From: Cellulophaga baltica | Lineage (GTDB): Bacteria > Bacteroidota > Bacteroidia > Flavobacteriales > Flavobacteriaceae | Assembly (NCBI RefSeq): GCF_900102165.1 | Contig: NZ_FNBD01000014.1 | Location: forward strand, 1-64,000 | DNA: 64,000 bases | Reading direction: 5' to 3' | Shown: piece by piece, positions 1-8,418 of the stretch | Position numbering within the stretch: position 1 is the stretch's first letter | Layout: every line of letters begins with the position of its first letter | Notes under the pieces: generated by a model | Told to the model about the DNA's origin: nothing | What the model saw: only the letters and a program-made list of their open reading frames with translations | Databases searched by the model: none | Position numbers and translations under genes: made by a program

Positions 1-1
1 G

Positions 2-157
2 ATAACAGTGGATAGATTAGTGCTTGAAAAAAAGAAATTTACTTTTAAATACCATACACACTTACATATAAATAGTAAGGGAAAAACATATTATTATGTT
101 TATGATCTTGCTTGGATGGAATTTTCAAATGACGAAATTCTAATCATTAGAAAATAA
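2..157 (+). CDS. C-terminal fragment of an unrecognised protein (5' end outside window)
   Basis: An open frame enters the window and reads 51 codons to a TAA at 155-157. The peptide is rich in Lys, Tyr and aromatic residues (for example HLHINSKGKTYYYVYDLAWM) and ends in ILIIRK. No family is recognisable from so short a tail. It lies just left of a tRNA 3'-end remnant (322-343), so it may be the last gene of an integrated element rather than core chromosome; that placement is inference. Confidence 0.5.
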   Translation: MTVDRLVLEKKKFTFKYHTHLHINSKGKTYYYVYDLAWMEFSNDEILIIRK

Positions 158-321
158 AAATAGAATGTTTAAATTCAATCAAAATTATATATCTTTAGAA
201 AGATAAAGACAAATATTATTTGTTTTTAAATGGTTTGATATGACTTTAGTGTGCAATTAGGTGAATCATACAAAATTAAAAGTGTTTAAAATATTGTTAA
301 TCAGGAGTTTGTGATTTTTTA

Positions 322-343
322 TCAAATCCTGCCACCCCGACCA
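322..343 (+). repeat. 3'-terminal tRNA fragment (probably tRNA-Pro), candidate attachment-site scar
   Basis: The 22 bases read as the end of a tRNA: T-loop end TCAAAT, 3' T-stem strand CCTGC, 3' acceptor strand CACCCCG, discriminator A and encoded CCA. The last acceptor base is G72, implying a C1-G72 pair, which in bacteria is characteristic of tRNA-Pro. The upstream sequence cannot form the rest of a cloverleaf (the 5' T-stem strand is absent), so this is only a fragment. Integrases that use tRNA genes rebuild the intact tRNA at one end of the element and leave a 3' copy at the other. Because the fragment is followed by a terminator, the element would lie to the left. Confidence 0.6.
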
Positions 344-374
344 AAGCCTTCTGAGAAATCAGAAGGCTTTTTTT
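343..374 (+). terminator. Rho-independent terminator after the tRNA remnant
   Basis: A perfect 12-bp stem (343-354 with 359-370, AAAGCCTTCTGA / TCAGAAGGCTTT) closes a GAAA tetraloop and runs into a T tract. It starts at the CCA end of the tRNA fragment, so it is probably the native terminator of the original tRNA gene. Confidence 0.8.
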
Positions 375-780
375 ATGTTCAAAAATTTCTCCTGCTAAGT
401 ACTTCTTCCTCCTCTTTAATTTGTTTGATTTATTAGTTTGCAACATTTATATGTTCGCAAAAAGAAGTACTAACCTTTCTAAGGTATCTATGGCTGTAAC
501 AGGGCTTAGAATTGATCTTTTGTTTGCTGTTGGAAGCTAAGTACATAAAGCAATTAAGAGTGCTTTATGTGCTATTAGAATAATTTCGGATTTGAAATTA
601 CAAATTCTTCTTTCTTTGCGGATTTCCTGAAATTAATAGTGAGTGGTGTATTGTTATTTGGGTTTTTAAATAGAACATTAATCTTTAAAAACAAATCAAA
701 ACTATCACCAAACTAAGGTCTATTCCGATTGGTGAAAATTTAGGAGTTCAAAGGAGTTTTATTCGATACTACTGCTAACC

Positions 781-810
781 AATAAACCACCTTGATGTAG
801 GTGGTTTATT
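781..810. terminator. Perfect 11-bp inverted repeat, possible weak terminator
   Basis: AATAAACCACC (781-791) pairs perfectly with GGTGGTTTATT (800-810) around an 8-base loop. It lies 36 bp beyond the stop of the minus-strand gene ending at 846, but neither strand has a clean T run after the stem, so a terminator role is uncertain. Confidence 0.35.
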
Positions 811-845
811 ATATAAATGCGATAAATTAGTTTGCGTATTCTTGA

Positions 846-1535
846 CTAGTTTTGAGCTTCTAGTTTATCTAATCGCTTTTGTAGCTCAATATATTTAGCA
901 TCTAGTGCTTCTAACTTTTGGAGCTTCTTTTCTTGTTGAATAATGTACAAGGTTAACTCTTCTATTTTTTTAAGTAGATTCATGTCCATTTCTCCTTGCA
1001 ATACTCCGTTTTCTTCAAACTCTTTTGCCGAAGGTATTTCTGGTAGGTGGCTATTCTCTTTTATGTATTGTTCTAAGTCTTCTATGGTTCTTAGGTTGTA
1101 TTCTTTTTTAAATACATAATCAGGAGCAGGAACACTAAGGTCTATTTTTACTTCCTCTGCATGAATATTACCTTTAACAGTTAATTTCATATCTGGAGTT
1201 GTTGTTCCAATACCTATATTGCCATTTGCACGAGCAATACTAATAGCATTCATGTCATTTGTATTATCGGTACTATTTACATTGTTAACGCCAATATTTA
1301 AAATATTGTTTGTGCCATCATAATTGATGAAACCACCTTGAAGGTTATCTTGTGTAAAACGTAAATATCTAGAAGTATTTAATCCGTAAATTGTGACATC
1401 ACCTTCATTTACTTGAAGTTTGGTAGTGGGACTAGAAGTTCCAATACCTACACCTCCGTTTGCGGGAAATATGTTTTGTGCATTAACTCCTAAACTTGTA
1501 CCCACCAATAGGATTGAAAAGATTACCTTTTTCAT
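846..1535 (-). CDS. Secreted tail-fiber-like protein with C-terminal coiled coil
   Basis: The 229-residue product has a signal peptide (about 1-19, ending NAQ), then two copies of a short beta-repeat with the GIGT(S/T)-P motif (near residues 30-36 and 108-114) typical of the trimeric, tail-fiber-like surface proteins widespread in Bacteroidota. After a linker (VFKKEYNLRTIEDLEQYIK) comes the usual C-terminal module containing SHLPEIPSA, followed by a Lys/Glu-rich coiled coil from about 185 to the end. Related proteins are exported and probably trimerise through the coil; the ligand is unknown. It is separated by 91 bp from the lipoprotein gene upstream and may be transcribed alone. Confidence 0.75.
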   Translation of the reverse strand: MKKVIFSILLVGTSLGVNAQNIFPANGGVGIGTSSPTTKLQVNEGDVTIYGLNTSRYLRFTQDNLQGGFINYDGTNNILNIGVNNVNSTDNTNDMNAISIARANGNIGIGTTTPDMKLTVKGNIHAEEVKIDLSVPAPDYVFKKEYNLRTIEDLEQYIKENSHLPEIPSAKEFEENGVLQGEMDMNLLKKIEELTLYIIQQEKKLQKLEALDAKYIELQKRLDKLEAQN

Positions 1536-1626
1536 AGTACTATAATTTTATTCTTTTTTATTAATTGCTAATTGTAGCGATTTAACCTCTCAAGATTGTG
1601 TTGTTTTAAAAGATTTAGCACTCCTA

Positions 1627-2754
1627 TTAATTGCTTCTTTTTATTACCAAATAAGGAATTCCACTAGCTGAAAATTCGCCATTTAGCTCAGAACTAAATC
1701 GTATACCTAATGTTATTTCCGTATCTGGAAGCTCATTAATAATATCATTAGAGCGTTCAGTTTGCTTGTTATCAAAGATAGCATTGGTTCTAATCAGTGT
1801 ATTGTTGATCCCTACACTACTCGTTACATTATAAAGTTCCACTAATGCAAAGTTAAGCGTATTATTTACGTAAGGATCTGATTCAAAAAAGATAGCACCT
1901 ACATTTTCAAAATTACTTTTATTGAAACTAATACCAGAGACAATAATTGGTGTGCTACTTGTTGTAGTTGCAGCGGTACCAATACCTTCAACAATTTTAA
2001 TTCTAATCTCTTCATTTATAATACCATCCAAGCCATTACAAACATATTTGGTGATCAAAATTTCTGCTTCGTCTAGGATTTGATTTCCATTTAAGTCTAT
2101 CCCTGTATCTATTTTAATTCCTCCGTTTTCACAAAATGTTCCATCTGGTTCATCGGTAATATTAATTAAGCTCAAGCCACTGTTTTCTGTAAAACAGGTA
2201 TAGGTTGTATATTCTACTTCAGTATCATTTAGAACGCCATCATTATTTACATCTATACCATAATCAACTTTTAAGCCTCCATTTGCACAGTTAACCCCTG
2301 AATTCTCATTCGTAATTCTAGTTAATCCATTATTGTCACCATCAATACCATTACAAATAAAGGCAGAAGAAGTTATTTCGCTTTCTTCCAAATTACCGTT
2401 TCCGTCGATATCTAAACCTGAATTTATTTTGATACCTCCATTAGCACAATTCGCTCCTGCAGGTTCTGTTATTACTGTAGTTAAACTAGTACTACCATTT
2501 ATGCCATTACAAACATATCTAGTATTCTGAATTTCATTAGTTTCTAAAATACCGTTTTCATTGGCATCTAGTCCTGTTTCAATTTTTTGCCCGCCATTTT
2601 CACAATTGCTCCCTGGAGCTTCATCAGAAATGTTTATCAAGCTAGTAGCACCATTAGATCCTTGAGCACCAGTAGCACCCGTAGATCCTTGATCACCTTC
2701 ACAGGCTATAAATAGAAATGATATGATTAAAAAAAATAAATTTATTTTTTTCAT
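1627..2754 (-). CDS. Lipoprotein with collagen-like stretch and four Ca-loop-like repeats
   Basis: The 375-residue product has a lipoprotein signal with Cys18 in FLFIAC, followed by a short Gly-X-Y stretch (GSTGATGAQGSNGAT, about 23-37). Four imperfect repeats of roughly 50 residues follow (about 39-243). Each has a Cys in the context NC-NGG, a Gly-Leu/Ile-Asp stretch with acidic loop such as DANENGILETNE or DIDGNGNLEESE, and a closing (V/I)CNG; the fourth uses FCENGG. The acidic loops resemble EF-hand/dockerin-type calcium ligands. The two Cys per repeat could form disulfides. The C-terminal 130 residues form an unassigned beta-rich domain. A cell-surface adhesin or matrix protein is plausible, but function is not shown. 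Confidence 0.7.
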   Translation of the reverse strand: MKKINLFFLIISFLFIACEGDQGSTGATGAQGSNGATSLINISDEAPGSNCENGGQKIETGLDANENGILETNEIQNTRYVCNGINGSTSLTTVITEPAGANCANGGIKINSGLDIDGNGNLEESEITSSAFICNGIDGDNNGLTRITNENSGVNCANGGLKVDYGIDVNNDGVLNDTEVEYTTYTCFTENSGLSLINITDEPDGTFCENGGIKIDTGIDLNGNQILDEAEILITKYVCNGLDGIINEEIRIKIVEGIGTAATTTSSTPIIVSGISFNKSNFENVGAIFFESDPYVNNTLNFALVELYNVTSSVGINNTLIRTNAIFDNKQTERSNDIINELPDTEITLGIRFSSELNGEFSASGIPYLVIKRSN

Positions 2755-3055
2755 GGATTTTAGAAATTATATTATAATTGATCCTATTTTTTTTACCTTA
2801 AAACTCTAAGGAAATGAAAAAATACGTATGCAAAATTAAGGTATTTATAGAACATAGTTGTACTAAGTTTATTTACGTGCCAATTAGCGTAAAACTATTG
2901 GTTGTAATGAATAGCATCATGTCTTTTTCATAATCTAAGGTTGCAACATGAAAATATAGGGAATTATAAGAATATATTAAATTGATTTCTTCCAAATTCA
3001 TGAAATTCTAGCTGAAAGTACTTTTAGCTGTAATTTTTATAGAAAATTTGCATTG
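2755..3055. other. 301-bp intergenic region, nothing recognised
   Basis: This AT-rich gap lies between the lipoprotein gene (start 2754) and the end of the ankyrin gene (3056). No open frame, clear hairpin or consensus -7 box was found; it presumably carries the lipoprotein promoter and untranslated ends. Confidence 0.4.
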
Positions 3056-3577
3056 TTATTCAATCACCAACAACTCCATAATTTCGGTATTTCCTTGCAT
3101 TTCGGCATGTGCCAAAGCTGTATTACCTCTATTATCTTTAATTGTTTTGTCGGCGTTATTCTGAAGTAAGTAATTTACGATTTCAATATGGCCAAAAGTA
3201 CTGGCGTAAATTAATGCGGTAGCATCATTGGCGTTCTGCTCATTCACAGACGTACCATTGTCAATTAATGTTTTAGCGATATCTAGATAGCCTTTAAAAC
3301 AAACACCCATTAGTGCGGTATTGCCAGAAAAATCTTTGGCATTTACGGCACAACCATGTTGTATTAAAAAGTTTACAACCTCTAATTGATTGCTATAAGC
3401 CGCTAAAATAAGTGGTGTAAAACCTTTGTCATCAACGGCATTGATAATATCATTATTGGCATTAAACAGGATGGTGATTTCGTTTAAATCGCCATTTCTT
3501 GAGGCTTCAAAAATAGATTGTGCATTCATAGTTGAATTGTATATTAAAATTAAAAGGGCTATTGTATATTTTTTCAT
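3056..3577 (-). CDS. Exported ankyrin-repeat protein, catalase partner
   Basis: Start taken at 3577 (MKKYTIALLILIYNSTMNAQ), because this gives a proper signal peptide; the open frame extends 11 codons further up but would bury it. The mature part holds about four ankyrin repeats with the recurring G-TPL-A pattern (GFTPLILAA, GNTALMGVC, DATALIYAS, GNTALAHAE). It sits 56 bp downstream of a periplasmic catalase on the same strand. In Pseudomonas aeruginosa the ankyrin protein AnkB is encoded with KatB and needed for its full activity, so a scaffold or protective role for the catalase is the likely function. The interaction itself is inference. Confidence 0.8.
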   Translation of the reverse strand: MKKYTIALLILIYNSTMNAQSIFEASRNGDLNEITILFNANNDIINAVDDKGFTPLILAAYSNQLEVVNFLIQHGCAVNAKDFSGNTALMGVCFKGYLDIAKTLIDNGTSVNEQNANDATALIYASTFGHIEIVNYLLQNNADKTIKDNRGNTALAHAEMQGNTEIMELLVIE

Positions 3578-3633
3578 AGGGAATAAGTTAATTTGAGGGG
3601 CTAGGAACACTCCCTCTAGTATAAATTGTACTG

Positions 3634-5160
3634 CTACTTCATAAAATCTTTCTGTGAATAACCAAGCGCTTGCGCTATTCTCATTCCAAAATTGCTATCT
3701 GCTTTGTAGAAGTAGGTAATCATTGTTTTTTGAATGTTCTTGTCCGCTACTTGACTTAAATCTCCCCTTAAGTTTTTTATCAAATTATCTTGTTCTTGAG
3801 TTGTCAATGTCCTATAGAAATCACCTGCTTGAGCAAAATCATTAGTCTTTGTAATTTTCTTTTGAACAATAGTTACATTAGTAAGTGTTGTTTCTGATTG
3901 TTTGTACTGTTTGTCTTCTGCCAGTGATGCTTTGCTGCTTGGTTGGTAGTTGACGTCTGGATTTTCAAATTTCTTATTGCCATAGCTACTCCAGCTATCG
4001 GAGTTATAATTTTTTGGAGTTTCTAGAGGCTGATTTATTTTTAATTGCTGAAAATTAGGACCAAGTCTATGTCTTTGCGTATCAAAATAAGAAAACAATC
4101 GTCCTTGTAAAAGCTTATCCTCAGAGGGCTCAATGCCGGGAATTAATGAACCTGGAGAAAAGGCAAGACTTTCTACTTGTTCAAAATAATTAATTGGGTT
4201 TTGATTTAATGTCATCGTACCAATCTTAATTTTTTCAATTGTATCTGCAGGCCAATCTTTGGTAGCATCTAAAGGCCAAAAATCAAAAGAATGCAAGTCT
4301 TCTGGCTTAATCATTTGTACATATAAATCCCACTGTGGGTATTTTTTCTCTGCGATATCTTTCCGTAAGCTTACGGTGGCATGTTGCCAATCTAAACCTT
4401 GTTGTTTTGAAGCTTCTTCTACGGTAAGATTTTTTTCTCCTTGTTTAGAAACCCATGAATATTTTATATAGGTAACCTTACCTTCTTTATTAATCCATTT
4501 ATAACCATGAACACTACTACCATTCATGTATTGATATCCTTTAGGAATTCCTAAGTCGGTGTATAACCGCGTTAGCATATGTGTAGCTTCAGGTACGTGG
4601 GAAAAGAAATCAAAAAACCGGTTAGGATCTTGCTTATTGGTCTCCGGTGATGGCTTAAGAGAATGCACCATATCAGGAAATTTAATCGCATCTCTGATAA
4701 AGAAAATAGGTAAATTATTCCCTACTATATCATAATTACCTTCTGTAGAATAGAATTTCACAGCAAAACCTCTTGGGTCTCTTGCTGTTTCTGGAGAGCC
4801 TTTACCGTGTATTACGGTAGAAAAACGAGCAGCTACGTCGGTTCTTTTTCCAGCTGTACTAAAAATTACTGCTTTGGTATACTCAGACATATCTTTGCTA
4901 GCTTCAAAATAACCAGATGCACCAGCACCTCTTGGGTGAACTACCCGTTCAGGAATTCGCTCTCTATCAAAAGCAGCTAATTTTTCAATTAGTAAGATAT
5001 CTTCTAATAATACAGGGCCGTATTCACCAACAGTTTTTGAGTTTTGATTGTCACCAACAGGAACCCCGCCATTCGTGGTTATGGTGTTACCAGATTGGGA
5101 TACGCACACCATGGAGACAGATACCATAAAAAGTAGTACTAAATTTTTCTTCATTTTCAT
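3634..5160 (-). CDS. katA: Periplasmic monofunctional haem catalase
   Basis: This 508-residue catalase converts hydrogen peroxide to water and oxygen. A signal peptide (about 1-21, ending VCVSQ) predicts export. The distal haem site is seen as FDRERIPERVVHPRG with His75, and the proximal haem ligand as Tyr358 in RLFSYFDTQRHRLG. The length fits the small-subunit catalases. It is transcribed divergently from oxyR across a 103-bp gap that holds an interrupted palindrome (5206-5224), and is followed by an ankyrin gene, so peroxide induction through OxyR is likely. The symbol is by family; the KatA/KatB clade is not resolved. Confidence 0.93.
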   Translation of the reverse strand: MKMKKNLVLLFMVSVSMVCVSQSGNTITTNGGVPVGDNQNSKTVGEYGPVLLEDILLIEKLAAFDRERIPERVVHPRGAGASGYFEASKDMSEYTKAVIFSTAGKRTDVAARFSTVIHGKGSPETARDPRGFAVKFYSTEGNYDIVGNNLPIFFIRDAIKFPDMVHSLKPSPETNKQDPNRFFDFFSHVPEATHMLTRLYTDLGIPKGYQYMNGSSVHGYKWINKEGKVTYIKYSWVSKQGEKNLTVEEASKQQGLDWQHATVSLRKDIAEKKYPQWDLYVQMIKPEDLHSFDFWPLDATKDWPADTIEKIKIGTMTLNQNPINYFEQVESLAFSPGSLIPGIEPSEDKLLQGRLFSYFDTQRHRLGPNFQQLKINQPLETPKNYNSDSWSSYGNKKFENPDVNYQPSSKASLAEDKQYKQSETTLTNVTIVQKKITKTNDFAQAGDFYRTLTTQEQDNLIKNLRGDLSQVADKNIQKTMITYFYKADSNFGMRIAQALGYSQKDFMK

Positions 5161-5205
5161 ATCTATTTAATTTATTAAGACGCGGTAAAATTCATGTACT
5201 TCTAG

Positions 5206-5224
5206 GTATTAATCAAATTAATAC
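5206..5224. promoter_or_regulatory. Interrupted palindrome, candidate OxyR operator
   Basis: GTATTAAT (5206-5213) and ATTAATAC (5217-5224) are perfect reverse complements around CAA. It lies between the divergent catalase and oxyR genes and ends 4 bp before the oxyR -7 box, a position suited to autoregulation of oxyR and activation of the catalase. It has the T-N11-A character of LysR-family sites; OxyR binding is inferred from position. Confidence 0.5.
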
Positions 5225-5228
5225 TTTA

Positions 5229-5236
5229 TATATTTG
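5229..5236 (+). promoter_or_regulatory. -7 promoter element of oxyR
   Basis: TATATTTG matches the Bacteroidota -7 consensus TAnnTTTG exactly, 27 bp before the oxyR ATG. No clear -33 TTG was found; the candidate operator occupies that region. Confidence 0.55.
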
Positions 5237-5263
5237 TATTGTTAAAATTTATATTAATACAGC

Positions 5264-6187
5264 ATGACCCTACAGCAACTAGAGTATGTAATTGCCTTAG
5301 ATACTTATAGACACTTTGTTACGGCAGCAGAAAAGTGTTTTGTGACGCAACCAACAATTACCATTCAGGTAAAGAAACTAGAGGAAGAAATTGGTTTTTT
5401 AATTTTTGATAAAAGTAAATTCCCCTTAAAACCCACAGATTTAGGCGAAATGTTCATTCAGAAATCTAAAGTAATTCTACGTGAGGTGGGAGAGCTGAAA
5501 AATATGGTGAGTGTAGAATTAGATAATCTAGAAGGGGAATATCGCTTAGCGGTACTCCCAACAATTTCTCCGTATTTAATTCCCTTAATTTCTGGTGCTT
5601 TTTCGGAAAAATATCCAAATACAATTCTTAAAATACAAGAAATGGAAAGTGACCAGATTATCATGGCACTTCAAAAAAAAGAAATTGATATGGGGATATT
5701 AGTAACCCCATTAAATGAGCCTTATATCAGAGAAGTTAAACTGTATAATGAACCCTTTATATTTTATGGTCAGAAAAATTATTTTCCAGCACATAAAAAA
5801 AGTATTGCTGTCACTGAAATTGAAACGCTAGATAATATATGGCTTTTAGAAAAAGGACATTGTTTTAGAAATCAAGTCTTAAATATCTGTGGAAATGTGG
5901 AAAGCACTAAAACTATTCAGTTTCAAAGTGGTTCTATTGAAGCTTTAAAAAAGATGGTAGATAATTATGGCGGATTCACTTTAGTGCCAGAAATGGCCAT
6001 TGATACAGGAGACAAGGGTACTATTATTCATTTTACAGAACCTAAGCCAGTACGGGAAGTGAGTTTGGTAACGCATCATTCTTTTAGTAAGGATGTTTTG
6101 TTAGATGCCTTGCGTTTAGAGATTTTAAATAAAACGCCCGAAGAATTTGTGAAAAACGAGCGCTTTATTAAAATAAATTGGAGATAA
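5264..6187 (+). CDS. oxyR: Peroxide-sensing LysR-family regulator OxyR
   Basis: The 307-residue protein has an N-terminal winged helix-turn-helix (TAAEKCFVTQPTITIQVKKL, about 21-40) and a substrate-binding-like sensor domain. The hallmark is Cys200 and Cys209 in GHCFRNQVLNIC: the same nine-residue spacing, shifted by one, as Cys199/Cys208 of E. coli OxyR, which form the peroxide-induced disulfide. It is divergent from the catalase gene and convergent with a peroxiredoxin-like gene that ends 7 bp away. The local targets are therefore probably its own promoter and the catalase. Confidence 0.92.
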   Translation: MTLQQLEYVIALDTYRHFVTAAEKCFVTQPTITIQVKKLEEEIGFLIFDKSKFPLKPTDLGEMFIQKSKVILREVGELKNMVSVELDNLEGEYRLAVLPTISPYLIPLISGAFSEKYPNTILKIQEMESDQIIMALQKKEIDMGILVTPLNEPYIREVKLYNEPFIFYGQKNYFPAHKKSIAVTEIETLDNIWLLEKGHCFRNQVLNICGNVESTKTIQFQSGSIEALKKMVDNYGGFTLVPEMAIDTGDKGTIIHFTEPKPVREVSLVTHHSFSKDVLLDALRLEILNKTPEEFVKNERFIKINWR

Positions 6188-6194
6188 TAAGGGC

Positions 6195-6851
6195 TTACTT
6201 TAAATGTTCTAGTAAGTCTTGAGGCTCTGCTCTATTTCTATAATCAGCATCTAAAAATGCGTATTGAATTACTTTGTTTTGTCCAATAATATAGGTGGCC
6301 GCTAAGGGTAATTCCCCTTTATCGTTTCCATTAAATTTGCTTAATTCAAAACCATTTTCATAGATTTCTTTTACATCTTCGGTCAGTTTAAATACAACCT
6401 TATATTCGTATCCAACTTTATTGTCAAGATCACTTAATACTTCAAATTCTAAATCATTTTTTTCTTTAGTGGAAATTGAATTATCAGGCGTTTCTGGTGT
6501 AATCGCTAAGAGACTAGCTCCTAATTTTTTAAACTCAGGAAGCATCTCTTGCATGTAATGCAATTGCATGTTGCAATATGGGCACCAACCTCCTCTGTAC
6601 CACATCAAAATTACAGGACCATTTTCTAGTTCATCATACAGTGTAATTTTTTTACCTAATGCATTCGGTAAAGTGAAATTTATTGCGGTTTCGCCTACTT
6701 GCAACGCGTTACCAACGATGTTAGTTTCTACGACGGCAGCAATACCTTCAGCGTATTTTTGTTTTTTATCTTCAGAAGCCGAACTCTCAAAAGCGGCTTT
6801 CTTTTCGTTAATTTCTTTTTCTAAGGGTCTTATTTTTTTAGTATTTTCCAT
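6195..6851 (-). CDS. Peroxiredoxin-like (AhpC/TSA superfamily) protein
   Basis: This 218-residue protein has a helical N-terminal extension (about 1-45) and a thioredoxin-like fold. It carries WYRGGWCPYCNMQ with Cys90 and Cys93, then FKKLGASLLAITPE, as in the atypical peroxiredoxin-like family that reduces peroxides using a CxxC active site. No signal peptide, so cytoplasmic. It is transcribed towards oxyR and is well placed to be part of the peroxide response, although no OxyR site was recognised upstream (6852-7058). Confidence 0.82.
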   Translation of the reverse strand: MENTKKIRPLEKEINEKKAAFESSASEDKKQKYAEGIAAVVETNIVGNALQVGETAINFTLPNALGKKITLYDELENGPVILMWYRGGWCPYCNMQLHYMQEMLPEFKKLGASLLAITPETPDNSISTKEKNDLEFEVLSDLDNKVGYEYKVVFKLTEDVKEIYENGFELSKFNGNDKGELPLAATYIIGQNKVIQYAFLDADYRNRAEPQDLLEHLK

Positions 6852-7058
6852 GTTCTGTCTTTTTTAATTAGTACGTTTCGTAATGTCATAATTACAAATA
6901 AGGCATACTATATTATAAACCTACTAAATATTAGCTAATGAACTTCGAAATCTGTGTTATGAGAGTAGTAAATATGCCGTTTGAGGTAGTTCTGTTTTTT
7001 ATAGCATTTAAAACCTATAAGTTGTAGCTCAATTATGGAGTAACGCTGATCACCGAGT

Positions 7059-7982
7059 TTAGATTTTATCAGTCCAATAGAATTTCTTCGCTATAATTTT
7101 TTCTTTTTCTCTTTTCAAAAATTCAAGATAGGCAAGTGCCGCTGGCGAAAGTTTTTTTGATTTTAACCATATTAGATTCCATTCAGAACTTATGGGTAAT
7201 CCTTTAACGGGTATAATTTCAATATCATTATTTCGAAGCTCATTTCGCAAACCAATTAACGGCATAATGGAGCAACCTAAACCAGAAATTACTGCCTGTT
7301 TTACTGCTTCATTAGATGTTAATTCTAATTTTTTATTTACGGATAATTTATTTTTGCCGATGAATGTTTCCATAGCGCTTCTAGTAGCAGAACCTTGCTC
7401 TCTGTAAATTAATGGAACTTCCTCAAAAAGTCTTTTTTTAGATAATTTTTCAGGTAGATTTAATTCTTTACTGGCCACATAAAATAACTTATTCTGCATG
7501 AGCGCTATTTTATCAATGATCAACTTTTTGGGTAATACAGATACCAAGGCAAAATCTACTTCATTGGCTTCTAGGCTTTCAATGACGCGAGACTTATTAG
7601 TCACGTCAATGATTAATTCTACCCCTTTATTTTGTTTCATAAAATCGGATAGAAAATATGGCATTACATACTTTCCTGTAGACACAACAGATAATTTAAG
7701 TCTCCCGGAAAGTTGTCCTCTATAGGCTAAGGTTTTATAATTAATGGCATGTACTTCATTTAAAATTTTGTCTGCCGCTTGGGCAATTTCTTTTCCGAAA
7801 TCGGTAACGTAAAGTTGTCTTCCAACTACTTCTGTTAACGGGATAGGGAATTGATCTTGGAAATTTTTTAATTGAATAGAAACCGCAGGTTGGGTTAGGT
7901 TTAATGCTTCAGATGCTTTTGTAATACTCTGTAATTCAGATATTTTCAGGAAAATCTGAAGCTGATGAAGGGTATAATGCAT
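7059..7982 (-). CDS. LysR-family regulator of the inorganic carbon (DAB) operon
   Basis: This is a full-length 307-residue LysR protein: helix-turn-helix near residues 17-40 (SITKASEALNLTQPAVSIQL), then the two-lobed effector domain. The start-up region resembles the CbbR/CcmR branch, which senses carbon status in autotrophs. It lies head to head with the dab operon (gap 104 bp), the classic LysR arrangement in which the regulator controls the divergent operon. The effector is unknown; a CO2- or metabolite-responsive role is inference from context. Confidence 0.85.
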   Translation of the reverse strand: MHYTLHQLQIFLKISELQSITKASEALNLTQPAVSIQLKNFQDQFPIPLTEVVGRQLYVTDFGKEIAQAADKILNEVHAINYKTLAYRGQLSGRLKLSVVSTGKYVMPYFLSDFMKQNKGVELIIDVTNKSRVIESLEANEVDFALVSVLPKKLIIDKIALMQNKLFYVASKELNLPEKLSKKRLFEEVPLIYREQGSATRSAMETFIGKNKLSVNKKLELTSNEAVKQAVISGLGCSIMPLIGLRNELRNNDIEIIPVKGLPISSEWNLIWLKSKKLSPAALAYLEFLKREKEKIIAKKFYWTDKI

Positions 7983-7986
7983 AAAA

Positions 7987-8020
7987 TTTATTTATGTTTA
8001 ATATAATAAATATAAATAAA
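7987..8020. promoter_or_regulatory. Inverted repeat between LysR gene and dab operon, candidate operator
   Basis: TTTATTTAT (7987-7995) and ATAAATAAA (8012-8020) are exact reverse complements 16 bp apart, and a second perfect 14-bp palindrome (AAAGTTTAAACTTT) lies at 8034-8047. Both fall within the 104-bp divergent gap where the LysR protein should bind. The region is very AT-rich, so chance symmetry is possible. Confidence 0.35.
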
Positions 8021-8086
8021 AATAAATGAATATAAAGTTTAAACTTTGCCCTCGAAATAAATATTCATCTAAAACAAATTAGCAGT

Positions 8087-8395
8087 ATGAAAACGCAAGA
8101 ACTTGAAATGACACCAATCGCAACGCAAAAAGTTCAACTAGTGAAAGGAGAATTTACACCTTCAGAAGCTTCTGATATTGTAATTAATTTAATCAGAGAG
8201 AAAATTAATTTTCACAAGCTACAGCGCTTACAATTATGGGAAGGAGATCATAACTGTAAGACTGATCAAATTGATACACGAATTGATGAGTTGAACCAAG
8301 AAAAAGAGACTATGTTGAAATTTATCAATAGCCACAGAAATCTTGGCTTTACACTAAAAATTAACGGAATCATAGAAGTAGAAGTTGCCGAATAA
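8087..8395 (+). CDS. Small soluble protein of the dab operon, function unknown
   Basis: A 102-residue protein without signal peptide or membrane segment, and not a family I recognise. It is mostly predicted helical, with a Glu/Lys-rich central part (EKINFHKLQRLQLWEGDHNC, and IDTRIDELNQEKETMLKFI) suggesting a helical hairpin, and a short beta-like end (FTLKINGIIEVEVAE). It is the first gene after the LysR divergent promoter and lies 23 bp before the next gene, so it is likely co-expressed with the bicarbonate pump and could be an accessory or regulatory factor. Confidence 0.7.
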   Translation: MKTQELEMTPIATQKVQLVKGEFTPSEASDIVINLIREKINFHKLQRLQLWEGDHNCKTDQIDTRIDELNQEKETMLKFINSHRNLGFTLKINGIIEVEVAE

Positions 8396-8418
8396 TACCA
8401 ATTCAAAATCAAATTAAT

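Larger units (their letters stand above)
158..845. other. Intergenic region: tRNA-derived scar, terminator, otherwise no gene seen
   Basis: No open frame of useful length was found on either strand. The stretch holds the tRNA 3' remnant at 322-343, a strong terminator hairpin at 343-374 and a second inverted repeat at 781-810. The remaining AT-rich sequence shows nothing I can name. Confidence 0.5.
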
